Shown piece by piece: positions 20,436-31,040 of a DNA stretch of 64,000 bases. The position numbers and the translations under genes are program-made. The stretch lies in NCBI RefSeq assembly GCF_905163445.1, contig NC_053200.1:7316001-7380000 (forward strand), read 5' to 3'. Positions within the stretch are counted from its first letter, which is position 1. Every line of letters begins with the position of its first letter. The notes beneath the pieces are model-generated. The model was not told the origin of the DNA. It worked only from the letters and a program-made list of their open reading frames with translations, and made no database searches. The stretch comes from Pararge aegeria. Lineage: Eukaryota; Arthropoda; Insecta; Lepidoptera; Nymphalidae.

Positions 20436-20879
20436 ATAGAAAGGAAGAAAAATCACCTTCATTCACATAAATGGTGTTGCGAAAATTGTGACATTGCAGT
20501 TTTAAATAACTGGAAAATGTGCGGTAAAGGAGCTTCCTCAGTATAGCTCCTTTATCGAATCTATATAATTTATTTGTAAATAAAATAAAGAAATAGCTCA
20601 ATATAAGGCGCAGCACTGGTTTCCAGCTTATTTTCCTCATCACCGAATCTTCGCGACCAAACAAAATAGAAAATTCTCAAAGAAAGAGCAATAAATAGCA
20701 CAGGATGAAAAAAAAAAGTAAGTCACCAAAAATTTAAATAAGGAATTAAATATTTGCTGTTCATTATACCGGGAATTAACCGCAAATGTAATTTTGTCTT
20801 CTATAACACTCATTTTATACCGTTACTAATACCAAAATATTTTTTACAATAAGGCTACGGACCTTAGTTAGTCATTGTC
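20436..20879. other. AT-rich DNA, nothing recognised
   Basis: No coding or repeat signal recognised. Confidence 0.5.
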
Positions 20880-21195
20880 ATTCATCATCATCATCATCAT
20901 CATATAAACCCATTACCCGCCCACTACAGGGCACGGGTATCCTCCCACAATGAGAAGGGTTTAGACCGTAGTCCACCACGCTGGCCAAGTGCGGAATGGT
21001 GAATTTCACACGCTTTTGAGAAGATTATGGAGAACTTTTAGGCATACAGATTTCCTCATTATGTGCTCCTTCACCGTTGAAGCAAGTGATATTTTAATAA
21101 CTTAAAACGCACATAACTTAGAAAGAACAGTAACGGAACGGGAACGAACTCGGCCATCGAAATTGAAGCCGAAGTCCTAACCACCGCTTCAATTG
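20880..21195 (-). mobile_element. SINE-B copy, near full length
   Basis: (CAT)n tail at 20884-20903, the gtccaccacgctggcc core and a tRNA-like head at 21140-21195 whose minus strand reads gcggtggttaggacttcggc. One of two near-complete SINE-B copies. Confidence 0.75.
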
Positions 21196-21645
21196 TCATT
21201 AGATTCAACAGAATACTTCGAGTTTCTAAGAAAAAGGGTCTTGGCACTCAGGCAGACGGCAACGTGATCTAATAAGCGTTCCGTTTCACCCAAATAAAAA
21301 TACGCCAAGCCATATCAAATGAAAATTGCTTCCAGGACAACAGTTTTGTAACTTAATATTTGTTGAGATAATTATCAATTAGTATTGAAACGTACCAAAG
21401 ATCCAAAATGATTTTCCTGAATTTGTTCCTCGCTTTATTGTATATACTTTTATACTTATAGTATAAACAGAAATGTTTTTTTTTGTACCCAATAGGCTCT
21501 GAAACTTCTTGAGTAAAAAAATGAACAACATCGACCATTTTTTTACTGTCAGAAAATTAAATGAAGAAAATTGCAATAATTTAACCTAAAGAAGCAAAAT
21601 TTTGCCTGTTACATTGATTATTGGGCGTGCGTGAAAAAGACATTG

Positions 21646-21682
21646 ATGATCCATATAAGTTATTTAAACTTATATGGATCAT
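21646..21682. repeat. Perfect 16-bp hairpin, 5-base loop
   Basis: Arm atgatccatataagtt at 21646-21661 and its exact complement at 21667-21682. Confidence 0.85.
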
Positions 21683-21719
21683 ACGATATGATTGAAGTAG
21701 GTACCTACTTATAAAACAC

Positions 21720-21781
21720 TCAGTTCCCATGGGATTTGTCTTAATTGAATTAACGAGGACAAAGTCATGGGCAACAGCTAG
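21720..21781 (+). mobile_element. Helitron-like 3' terminus
   Basis: Ends gaggacaaagtcatgggcaa then CAGCTAG (21775-21781) followed by T. The start is not identifiable. Confidence 0.35.
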
Positions 21782-22620
21782 TTTATTATTATTTACCATC
21801 ATAATATGTCAAGCTTTGTTTCTATTCGAAAAAAAAAGTAAATATTTTCTTTCTGCAACTTCTTTTGAAGGCCACTTACACCTCCTTCGTGCTTCTAAGT
21901 CCTTAGTTACTCGAAATAATTAATTGCATAGACAATGCTCTTAATTTCGTAATTAACAAAGAGTGAACCATTTGGCGTCTCCAAAGAAAAGCACTCTAGG
22001 GATATTAATAGCGTTGTATAAACATCACTCTAGTCTGTCGTCCATTACGAGCTATTAGGTCAAGTCAGTCTATAGCTGACTACTCAGAGAAAATGTTACT
22101 GTGTAAATTTTGTACGTTAACGATGCAGATTTGAGGGTACGTGCAAATCGGCGAAGAAACGTAAGAACGATCATTTTTAATGACACTAGCACGACTGCAA
22201 CTGATGTTCTACAAAGGAGCAGTTGTCAGGAAAATCAACCAATTTTCTTGCAACTCCTTGCTAATTATTAAGATTTCATTACCTAGGTAAAATTAAGTGT
22301 GCAGCGGGCGTTAAAAACAAAGAAGCTATTGTTTGTTAGAATGGGTTCATTTAAAAAAAACACCCGCAATCACTTGACTTACATATCCGGCATTTTTATA
22401 AGAGGTTACTAATCAAACACAGTATTTGCACCACAGTAGGTTCCCAAGTACGCGAGGAGGCAGTCAAAAACTGTAGGAGTTGATGGGGCCGGGCGGGAAA
22501 CTTACTTTAGGTATCTACTCCGGAGTTTAATGGGAACTTCTATAAGTGATTGTTTTTTAACATGGCCCATACAAAAAATTCGATATAAACTTGGCTGAAT
22601 GAGTATTACGAAGGACGGGT
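21782..22620. other. Unassigned intergenic DNA
   Basis: No gene recognised. Base composition becomes more GC-rich near 22430-22510, without a readable ORF. Confidence 0.4.
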
Positions 22621-22623
22621 TAA

Positions 22624-22930
22624 ATGAGGATTATGCGAGACCGCTTACCTGGCCCTCCCCTTACCTATTTTGGCCATGGTGGTCAATTTCCAGAGAGATT
22701 TTCCAACTACGCGGGTGATATAATAGTGCACAAGCATGTGCGCAAATACAGGTGCACTCTCATAGTCCGTTGGTACGGCAATTCCGACACGACCGGAAAG
22801 AGATCAGGCGCAAAACTGACTGCAGTGCTGTCCGGGGCACGGGGTCGCATCACCGCGTCTATCCAAACTTCGGGTTAACACATAGAGTTTCTTGATAGAA
22901 AAATGCAATACTATTAATTGGCCAAAATAG
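22624..22930 (+). repeat. Dispersed-repeat-like GC-richer segment (repeat J)
   Basis: Open for 84 codons but with no recognisable protein motif. The string acgaccggaaagagatcagg ... ggggcacggggtcgcatc looks like a known lepidopteran repeat tail, recalled rather than tested. No second copy was found in this window. Confidence 0.35.
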
Positions 22931-22942
22931 ACCCCAGGACAG

Positions 22943-23059
22943 CAGTGGCGTGCACTTCACACATGCATAAAATCACTACCTAAAGGTGAAGGATTTTGCC
23001 ATTTTGTGCAATCATCCTTCTTTATACATATCCTGGTTGAAAACGTGTGCACGCCACTG
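22943..23059. mobile_element. hAT-like MITE, 117 bp, perfect 13-bp TIRs
   Basis: Termini CAGTGGCGTGCAC (22943-22955) and its exact complement (23047-23059). Flanking octamers caggacag (22935-22942) and caggaaag (23060-23067) form an 8-bp target duplication with one mismatch. The ends match the MITE at 4035-4240; the interior differs. No coding capacity, so mobilisation would need a transposase in trans. Confidence 0.85.
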
Positions 23060-23077
23060 CAGGAAAGGAATTGGATC

Positions 23078-23140
23078 GATCCCAGGACGTTGTGATCTGT
23101 AGTTGAACATGCTAAGCATACCGCGAAGCTGTAAATAAAT
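23078..23140 (-). repeat. tRNA-like SINE head fragment
   Basis: The minus strand reads gcggtatgcttagcatgttc ... gggatcgatcc, which fits A- and B-box spacing. A similar plus-strand head is at 61905-61960. The arms do not form a full cloverleaf, so it is not called a tRNA gene. Confidence 0.4.
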
Positions 23141-23194
23141 AGCTACCTCAACCCGTAATACATTTCCAGAATGCACAATTATTTAAAACCTTCC

Positions 23195-23320
23195 CTTCGA
23201 AGCTTCCAGAATGTAAGCAAGACTGATTACATTAGTCAGCGTCTATCACTATCTTAATAAATAAATGCGACGAAAAAAATATTTTACAACGGAAACAATT
23301 TATAAAGTTGATCACGCTAT
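23195..23320 (+). repeat. Repeat F, copy 1
   Basis: Shares ccagaatgtaagcaa, a tcagcg/tatcgct-like motif, cttaataaa, gcgacga and tttataaagttga in the same order and spacing as 25190-25315. Class unknown. Confidence 0.55.
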
Positions 23321-23510
23321 GAAAAATTCATGTACCTATTACAACTGAAATGAATTCGCTTAGGTCTATTATATATATCTTCTTATGGCCCGAGTAATTA
23401 AACAAATATAATAAATAATGGCACTGACGTAGGCAACTATTTGTGCGGAATCGTTAAAAGAGCTCAACTCGAGCTCCGTACATGATCTTATATTTAGAGT
23501 AGATACGATT

Positions 23511-23554
23511 TAACTATCCCGTCCGTAGGTAAATACCTACGGCCGGGATAGTTA
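23511..23554. repeat. 20-bp hairpin, one mismatch, loop AAAT
   Basis: Arm 23511-23530 pairs with 23535-23554 except at one A/C position. Confidence 0.85.
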
Positions 23555-24020
23555 GACAAACCACCGTTCTAACTCTCTTGTTGTACTCTGTAGTTCACTC
23601 ATGCTCCGTAGAAGTACATGAGTATTCTAAGAGATGGCACTAGTAGGTATTCATGTGTCGAATAAGTGTAAAATATTTGTTCACAGGACCATAACATCTA
23701 CTGGGGGATGCTCAACGTAATGCGGTGAAATATATGTAGGCAATGTGCGATTTAGTGATCATTTACTACATTTGGTCTTCGAATATATTACTTTTATGTT
23801 GACTGCACGTAAATTGATATATTTAACGACGAAGACCAAGTATTATTATCCATCACTTGTTTTAACGACACAAAACATACGGACCTGACTGTTTAAAGGC
23901 CTGCCCCTGCCCGGGACCATACCAGGTATATTCGATTTTTAAAATAACCTTATTTTAAAAATTATAATTTTAAGATATTTCCTTTTGTCATTCTTTGACA
24001 GGTAAAAAACTAAATTTTAT
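23555..24020. other. Unassigned intergenic DNA
   Basis: Contains a short inverted repeat (ttggtcttcg near 23770 and its complement near 23830). Otherwise nothing recognised. Confidence 0.4.
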
Positions 24021-24024
24021 CCGT

Positions 24025-24405
24025 TAAAGTGCTGAGGATTTTTATATATATACGACTATGGTTGTGGCAACGATGAAAAAGGATTCCATACACGGTTTGT
24101 CTGTCGTGGTGGAAAGGTTTTATTGCTACCTCCCACCCTTTGGCAGGACGGAGGTTATGTGGGACTCCCTCCTCTAAAGGGGATATACCCAAACTAAAAA
24201 CCACCACGGCATGTCCCTCTAGTTGACCTTGTAAGACGCCCGGGGAAACCGTTGTATACCTCCTGGACGTTAACCAATCATTCCAACCGATTGCTGGGAA
24301 TCCCGCGCTAAGTAGGAGGGAATCAGGACAGCTTGAACTCCCCCTCAGACCGTAGAGAGGCTTATTTAGTGACGGGCAGCTAACAGCCCCTGCCGGTTAT
24401 TAAAA
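24025..24405. repeat. GC-rich non-coding block, probable repeat fragment
   Basis: Base composition contrasts with the flanks (ctccctcctctaaaggggat, ggacagcttgaactccccct). No long ORF. It resembles retrotransposon untranslated regions I have seen in moths, but I found no second copy here. Confidence 0.3.
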
Positions 24406-24419
24406 AAAAACGCGGATTA

Positions 24420-24560
24420 ATCCTTACTAACATACTAATAATCTAATACTAAAATAATTTTATAAATGTAAAAGTGTGTTAGTTTGTTTGTCCTTCCTTA
24501 GGCAGTGGTCCGACTGCCGGCGAGAAAACGACTAACTATCGGCGATTTTCTCTCTAACGC
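24420..24560 (+). mobile_element. Helitron-like 5' start (possible)
   Basis: Begins TCCTTACTAACAT followed by ttttataaatgtaaaagtg and gtttgtttgtcc, similar to the 5' start of the element at 51551. No matching 3' terminus was found. Confidence 0.35.
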
Positions 24561-25000
24561 ACAATAAATGTACATTCCGTGTTCCGTGAAAGAGATGCAT
24601 ATATATTAAAAGTGGCTCTTTGACTGTACACACTGCCGGAGATAACTCGCTTTACTAGTTTTGTCGTTGAGCTTCGAGCTTTCAGCAATAAACTTGCTCA
24701 GCGATACTCGCTCAGCGATGCTCGCCCGCTTGATCATTTCTTTACAGTGCGGCACCTACTGAGCGACCGCGGGCGAATGGCGCGAGTAATCGCTCGTCGC
24801 ACTTGCACACTCGCTTATAGCCCGGCGACAAAACTATCGAAACTACACACTCGCGTTCCGTTGATCGCCTACTCGTTTATAGTTTCTAGTTCTACTCGTT
24901 TCTCGTTCAACGTCGGCGGTCGGACCTTAACGCCCTTAGCGAATAACATAGATTACTTTTATCCCAGGAAAATAAAAGTACAAAGTAAACAACCTAATTG
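24561..25000 (+). other. CpG-rich segment, function unknown
   Basis: Unusually rich in CG (ctcagcgatactcgctcagcg; gcgaccgcgggcgaatggcg). It is open over 84 codons at 24747-25001, but the product is low-complexity and unrecognised. It could be a repeat, or a promoter-associated island on either strand. Confidence 0.3.
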
Positions 25001-25064
25001 AAACAAAAGCTAGCAAGCAATAAACAGCTAGTTATTTATCAATCATCACCTGAGCTTGAACTAA

Positions 25065-25185
25065 TTGACGTTCACAGCTGGACATATGGTCTTTTGCATG
25101 GAATTCTAAAATCCACGATCCTGGGCCGCTTGTTTCAGCGGCTCCCAGCGAATCGTTGGGAGTCAACCAACGCTGCAAAATTGTT
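25065..25185 (-). pseudogene. RTE-like LINE 3' fragment
   Basis: Matches the family 3' region (agctggacatatggtc ... ggctcccagcgaatcg ... gtcaaccaacgctgc). It is directly followed by repeat F. Confidence 0.5.
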
Positions 25186-25189
25186 ACAA

Positions 25190-25315
25190 CATTCCCTTCA
25201 CCTTCCAGAATGTAAGCAAAGCTGGTCACATTGTTTAGCGTATATCGCTACCTTAATAAACGCGACGAGACAAAAGTATTTTAAAGTGGTTTATAAAGTT
25301 GACCATTAAATTATA
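25190..25315 (+). repeat. Repeat F, copy 2
   Basis: Same order of motifs as copy 1: cttccagaatgtaagcaaag, gcgtatatcgctaccttaat, gcgacgag, tataaagttga. Confidence 0.55.
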
Positions 25316-25322
25316 TTATCAA

Positions 25323-25425
25323 CTAGCTTTTGAACGCATTCTTCGTCCGCTTTTGTTACGATCTTTAACAAATCCCGTGGGAACCGTTTGTTCCTATGAT
25401 AAAAAGTTACTCACCGTCCTTTTCC
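25323..25425 (-). mobile_element. Helitron-like terminus, minus strand
   Basis: CTAG at 25323-25326 preceded by A, then cattcttcgtccgc, cccgtgggaaccg and gataaaaagttac, the order seen in this family. Confidence 0.45.
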
Positions 25426-25426
25426 G

Positions 25427-25616
25427 TCACAACTGGATAATGTTTGTGTGATGAACATGAATGTTTTGAAGTGTCTGGGTGTTTATCTGTATTTATAAGT
25501 ATTTATGTATATGATTCACAAAAATATTTATCTGTCATTTTAGTACCCAAACACAAGTCACGCTTACCCTGGGGCTAGCCCTATAGGGATGTATGTATAG
25601 TCGTAGTATATTTAAT
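25427..25616 (+). mobile_element. SINE-A copy, head-truncated
   Basis: Starts at cacaactgg just after the B box and runs through the body to tatagtcgtagtatattta. The tRNA-like promoter is absent, so it cannot be transcribed by pol III from its own boxes. Confidence 0.75.
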
Positions 25617-26179
25617 TTTAAATTTAATTTTTAAAAAGAAATTCCAAAAATAATTTTAATTGCTAGATTAAATAGGCCGTGAAGGAGGAACAGGACGTAA
25701 ATTTTAATTAAAACGTTTATAATATTAGTTTGGATTATACACAGATATTTTCTGTAACACTCCTCTAACAGTAATTAGATAACATATTATTGAATTAATG
25801 CATTACACAAATAGTATTAGGAATTCAATAGCGATCGTTGTATTATGTAATTACTGGAAATGCCTAAATACTCAATAACATAATTACCAAATCGCTCAAA
25901 TATGTGTTTATCGATTAATAGAACATTTCAAGTGCATAATGGCTTAATATATTGAGATGTTCTCAGTTCTGAAAGTGACATATCGAATATAGAACTGTGG
26001 GATGAAATGCAAATACAATATTTTGGTGACAACCTCGCGTAGGTTCCGGGGCTATTATAGATTGGTTTACGACTGAGTGCATTATTCTATTACCTATCAT
26101 CAGCAGGTGTTATTACCGATGTATTACGTGGCTTTGATTGTACCTGCGTATGAGGAGGGATTTTCATCGATTACTCAAA
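25617..26179. other. AT-rich DNA, nothing recognised
   Basis: No gene or bounded repeat recognised. Confidence 0.5.
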
Positions 26180-26484
26180 ACCAAGCCTAGTGGTTAGGAC
26201 TTCGGCTTCACTTTCTTGGAGCCGAGTTCAAACTCCAGCACGCACCTTTAACTTTTCGTAGTTATGTGCGTTTAAGTAATGAAAATATCAATTGCATCTT
26301 AAGGAGGACATCGTTAGGAAACCTGTACACCTGAGAGTTCTCCATAATGTTCTCAAAGGTTTGTGAAGTCCGCCAATCCACACTGGGCCAGCGTGGTGGA
26401 CTACGGCTGAAACCCTTCTCATTGTGGGATTAGACCCGTGCCCTGTAGTGGACCGGTAGTAGGTTGATATGATTGTGATGAAAT
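26180..26484 (+). mobile_element. SINE-B copy, near full length
   Basis: Plus-strand tRNA-like head (agcctagtggttaggacttc ... gagttcaaactcc), aggaaacctgtacacctgag, the ccagcgtggtggactacgg core and a short gatgaaataa tail. Confidence 0.75.
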
Positions 26485-26599
26485 AATTCGCCTTGGCTCA
26501 ATTAATTGTGTTATTGCGTTTTCACATAGAAATGTGGGCAAGGTGAAAGGCTTTGATCTATCTGACTGACAGACAACCCACATCAAAACGGCCATAGAA

Positions 26600-26905
26600 A
26601 AGGTTTTTTATAAATTTGAACAGATTAACGGAGTCCGTATGAACTCGTCAAAACACACGTCGAAAGAGTACTCTCTACGAGTACACTCTTTCGTACCAGA
26701 CCTCAACTTACGACTAATAACCAAATTACTGCAACTAAACCGAGTTAAACTAAGGACAGTTGTAGAAATAATAACAGGGCACTGCCCATTAAAAAAACAC
26801 TTTTCCTTTCTAGGTATAACTGACAGTCCTCTGTGCAGAGCATGCATGGAGACAAACAAAACACCGATACACGTAATGCTCCAATGCAATGGAGTTTTAG
26901 AGTAA
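26600..26905 (+). pseudogene. LINE polyprotein C-terminus with Cys/His knuckle (5' piece)
   Basis: 26639-26905 encodes ...LRTVVEIITGHCPLKKHFSF then LGITDSPLCRACMETNKTPIHVMLQCNGVLE. The order GHCPL..H....D.PLCR.CM....T..H.LL.C is the zinc-knuckle-like C-terminus of RNase H-bearing non-LTR retrotransposons. The RT domain is absent and repeat D follows immediately. The end of the protein resumes at 27335. Confidence 0.7.
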
Positions 26906-26936
26906 CAGACAGCACACCCTGGGCTCCTAAAGGTCG

Positions 26937-27122
26937 AATATCTCGTTATTCAAGTAGGCACATAGATGGCACTTTTGATGCGTTCATTACATACAAAATA
27001 TGTACGAATGTAGTTATCGCCATTACTACTATAGTATCGTTAACCTAAAACGAGGGTTCCAAACAAGCATGGTCTTAAAAAAGCCCACAACAAACTTAGC
27101 CGGGTGTTCTTTTTGTTATCAC
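26937..27122 (-). mobile_element. Repeat D copy splitting the LINE fragment
   Basis: Diverged minus-strand copy with gggttccaaacaagcatggtc and cccacaacaaacttagccggg ending in ttgttatcaccg. Confidence 0.55.
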
Positions 27123-27334
27123 CGGCTTACATTGTCATTTGAAAATATTTTTGGAGGCAACTTGGTTAGAGCATTTATGCCTAATTATGCGCACCCAACC
27201 TTTTTATCGTTTACGTAATCCTTTATACTATAACTTTATATTATTATCCCAAATAACAACTGTAAATTTAACTTACGTAAGTAAAACTAACAGGTGTTAT
27301 TCCAGGCTAATAGGACTTTTCTATAAACTGTCGC

Positions 27335-27580
27335 TTAATACCACATTTGGGATCCTCAGCAACACTTCGAGAAGCACTCGGCGACCTAGGCAGCCTGCTA
27401 TGCTTCTGGAGTGAGCGCGGCTGGCTGAAGCGATCCAGCGGGGAGCCGTATCAGCGGCCACACGTACAACGGACGGTTCAGGCCAACCAAATACGGAGAC
27501 AGGCCCAGGAGCAGAAGAAGATGATGGAGTCCGTATGAAAGTCCTCCACTCATAACAACATCAGAGAGGCCTTTTTATAA
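27335..27580 (+). pseudogene. LINE polyprotein C-terminus (3' piece)
   Basis: Encodes ATLREALGDLGSLLCFWSER and GWLKRSS, the end of the same LINE class as 26600-26905. It is open from 27347 to a stop at 27538. About 430 bp of foreign DNA, including repeat D, separates the two pieces. Confidence 0.6.
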
Positions 27581-27589
27581 AGGTTATAA

Positions 27590-27822
27590 CGAGACGCTTT
27601 TACTAAAAGTCCGTTATCCGTCTGTCTGTTTGTAGGTCTGTCTGCCTGTCCGATAGTCAGACAGTTGTATTTTCACATATTTCTTTTGCCGTTATAACAA
27701 ATACTGAAATTCAGTATAAAATAAATATTTAAGGGGGCTCCTAAACAACAGACAAGATTTTTTTGCCGTGTTTACGCGAAACTCCTCGTGCACGAGTCCG
27801 ACTCGTACTAGACCGGTCTTGA
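27590..27822 (+). repeat. Repeat L
   Basis: Contains gtctgtctgtttgtaggtctgtctgcc, aagggggctcctaaacaacag and cacgagtccgactcgtac. The last is a 7-bp inverted sequence, gagtcc-gactc. I recognise the arrangement as a common moth repeat, from memory only. Confidence 0.4.
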
Positions 27823-28191
27823 CAAAAATGACAAGCTGATACTCCCCAAATTTCTCAGTTTCTGATCTTTAAGTGAATGGTCAGAAAAAATGCAGTAGGT
27901 ACCTACAGTAAAATAAATAATATTAACTTTTTATTTATAGCCACCATTCATAGATGTTAAGCTACCATCATTCATTTGGACGATCGTGTACAGAATTGTC
28001 GACTGATATTAATGGCCCATAAACCCGACTGTACGTTGTCCCATATGTTTCTATTTCTCAATTCACAACGCTGTCCTTAAAGCGTTTTATTGTGACTTTT
28101 ATCCAAAAAGCTAAGCTTAAGTACTGCAGTTATAGGTGTCTTATTACTTATAATACACTGTGTAACTGGTTAAATTCTTCATCTTTAACAA
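27823..28191. other. Unassigned intergenic DNA
   Basis: No gene recognised. Confidence 0.5.
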
Positions 28192-28405
28192 TGTTTATTT
28201 TATTTATTAAACTACAACTTAGCACTTCACTGCAACTTCACCTGATGTAGTAATGATGCAGTGTAATACGGTAACAGGCTGTCCTCTGGCGGAACTAGAA
28301 TTATGATGATTAGAACCCATATCTCCATTATTTTTCACGCGGCATTGTATCTAAACGCTGTATCGCTTCGCGGCACGTCTTTGTCGGTAGGTTAATAAAC
28401 TTTAC
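28192..28405 (-). mobile_element. SINE-E body fragment
   Basis: Shares cttcactgcaacttcacctg ... gtaatgatgcagt ... acggtaacaggctgt with the copy at 1618. Head missing. Confidence 0.5.
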
Positions 28406-29981
28406 TTGTTATCGAGTCCATTTTCTTAGAAAGTTAATGCAGTGGTTCATTATTGTTTTTGTAGCAATCTTCTTGGACGAATTGAATGTCCGACAGCTCT
28501 GAATTATCCAACTTACAAAAACTATACCGCAGTTGTTCAGGCGCCACAATCTCGCCAGTATGGGACACCGCGATTCTAGGCATTATAATCGGCTATTCCA
28601 CGCGTCCAAGACAGGTTGACCTTGTCAGTTAGATCTGTTAAGAAGATTTAGTCTCCCTCTTCTCCGCATACTCCCCAAACATTATCTCTGCATTATTTAT
28701 ACGCACATATGATATTTCTTAACTGAGACGAGTCCTGCAGTACTTATTACTAAATTAAATCATATGATGAATTATCAGTGGAAAGATTTTGTGATTATTT
28801 CCAGGAGTCAAGATCAATGTTTTCCAAACTTCATGTACCTAAGGACTGTACTATTTGTGTCTCTGTGTATCACATAAACATTTTGACATTTCGAAGATAG
28901 ATGTTTAGTAATATACGGAAATGTATTGAGATATATTAAGATGTATTATATGTAAGATGTAAGATGTATTAATAAGAGGTGTCCAAACTGCATCCTCAGC
29001 GCGGCGTTTAGTTCAAGATTGCGTCCAGCGTGCGACCACAATAAGCGCCTTCGAGTAAGTTTTGTGAGGCCACTCGCAGGACCCAAAACACCGTTATGGA
29101 CGCGTATCGGACTCCGCGGATCGGCTATTATAACGTATAGTAATTGCAACCCCTGCGTAATGGTGTACATTAAAGTCAATACAAAAGACTGGGCGAAAGA
29201 AAACGCATTATTTAAAACTTACTTTGCTAAGCTTAGCTACTAAAGTTTGATGTCTGTTAATATTTATAGTATACGTTAACAAGGAAGCACTTAAGTTTAT
29301 GAAAGAATAAATACTCACCAAGGATGCCAAATCATGATACAGTAATAAACTTACCACTTCTCGCGGATCTCTTACGAAGCGACTACTACCATCTATTGCG
29401 ATCACTAACCAGTATACCCAGCGTGGTGATTTGTTCAGTACTGATTTATTAAGCAATAAGTCTTGTTTTTTCATTTCTGGGAATACAAACATAGGTATGT
29501 TTTCATTGCGTAGGCGAGAAAATTTTCCGTGTACCAATCACCTCTGAAAATAATAATTATAATTAAAATTGGAGTTTTTTTCGTTCCTTTGAGTAATATT
29601 GAAATTGTAACACAACAGGTAATTTTATCGTTACAAAAATATAATAAGAGGAAATTTTCGTCTGACTATGATATTATTCATGTACCTTTTTCAAACTGGA
29701 TATGAATTCCTTTGAGGCGATCTGTGATTTGGGTTGTTTACTCCCTAAAGTTGTTGACCGTGATGTGATGACAAAGTATTGAAACACGAATATTGATCAA
29801 TTCTATAGGGTATAGTTCAAAGTGGTCAATCCTTTTTCAGAGAATGTATGATAACAAAACAATGTAATGTATGTGTAAATAATTATCGTAACTAAAAATA
29901 GAAAGCAAAGGAATTCGTTGGTATACCTCTTACAACTATAAAAGCGGTATCTAAATGAGAATCAATTCCATTTATTTTCCT
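28406..29981. other. Unassigned intergenic DNA with a GC-rich patch
   Basis: 28975-29110 is GC- and CpG-richer than its surroundings and includes cgagtaagttttg, a donor-like site, but no supporting exon. The rest is AT-rich and unrecognised. Confidence 0.35.
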
Positions 29982-30053
29982 TCAACCTATCCTTGCTTCA
30001 CCAATCGCTCAATCGACTCATCATTGAGCGATTGGTGATGCAAAGACAGGTTG
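29982..30053. repeat. 72-nt imperfect hairpin, pre-miRNA-like size
   Basis: The inner 16 bp pair perfectly (29998-30013 with 30023-30038), with a 9-nt loop. The outer 16 positions pair with about three mismatches (tcaacct/aggttga at the base). Expression is unknown. Confidence 0.6.
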
Positions 30054-30479
30054 ACAAGGAAGCTTAAAATGTGACAAAAAAAACTTCAGCATCTGTAACT
30101 GCACCGTAGACGAAAGTCCTTCCTTTACCTATAGTTCTTTTAAAACAGATGTTGGTTCGGAATTCATATTACTACTACTTATACTTACTAGAAGTCGATT
30201 AATAACACGGATATAAATTAATGATATGTGCATATCGTCTGAGAAAAGTTCAGAAATCCTTTGTGGGGATGGGTATATGCTTATATAAAATGATATCAAA
30301 GGTAATATTAGATCTACCTTGACCTAAGTTTAAAAAATATATTAAAATACGTTTAACCAATCGTGGTTACTACACGATTGATGAATTCCTTAACAACAAG
30401 GCTGCTTAAAAGCAGGCTACTCTGCTCTTATCTCTCACAAAACAGAAACATTCTAAAGATTGTTAAACTATAAAATGAT
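30054..30479. other. AT-rich DNA, nothing recognised
   Basis: No gene or bounded repeat recognised. Confidence 0.5.
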
Positions 30480-30645
30480 GTTGGAAAAGAGCAATCTGCT
30501 AAGTTTCTTGCCGCCTCTTCTCAGTGGAATCTGCCTTCCGAACCGGTAGTAGAGTCACTACAAACAGTGCAACTGACTTGACGTTTCAAAAGTGGTTAAA
30601 AAAAGGCCAACTTGAAATATATGAATTTTGAACTTGAGTTTTATA
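30480..30645 (+). mobile_element. Repeat M copy (LINE/SINE 3' end)
   Basis: Contains tttcttgccgcctcttctca, ccttccgaaccggtagtaga, gacgtttcaaaagtggtt and ends gaattttgaacttgag. The inverted counterpart is at 50112-50285. Confidence 0.55.
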
Positions 30646-30889
30646 ACTTATAACCATAAGGAGTTGGTAAATAAAAGATTTTATCATTCATTAACGATTG
30701 AAAGAACTGACAGAGAATTGGTTAATACCGACCGACGACATTTAACTATCCTTAATATTTTACGCTACCATGTGAGTAGAGTTTTATGAACAATCATCGT
30801 TCACTGAGCATATCTTAGCTAAGAATAAAAAGCATATTCAAATTTAAACTGCAAAACAATGAAATCATTTCTTTAACTTAGTCTCTTAG

Positions 30890-31040
30890 GTTATATTGCG
30901 CCCATATGCCTAATTGGTAACTGCGCGGCATCGTACTAGCACGTTAAATCGCTTTGCTGTACATCTTTGTTGTTAGGGTCGTAAATCCAATAGCCAAAAC
31001 CTTCTACTAGACAAAGATAGCTAGTAGAATAGACAAGCCA
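30890..31040 (-). mobile_element. SINE-E fragment
   Basis: gcgcggcatcgtactagc ... aatcgctttgctgtacatctttgttgttagg matches the mid-body of SINE-E (atcgcttcgcggcacgtctttgtcgg at 28370). Diverged. Confidence 0.45.

Noticed and set aside
20287..20664. 125-codon minus-strand ORF
   Set aside because: It runs through two perfect hairpins, so its sequence is constrained by the palindromes, and it shows no domain.
29019..29243. GC-rich ORF as an exon of a host gene
   Set aside because: A donor-like GTAAGT exists near 29056, but there is no matching acceptor and no recognisable protein, so chance is adequate.
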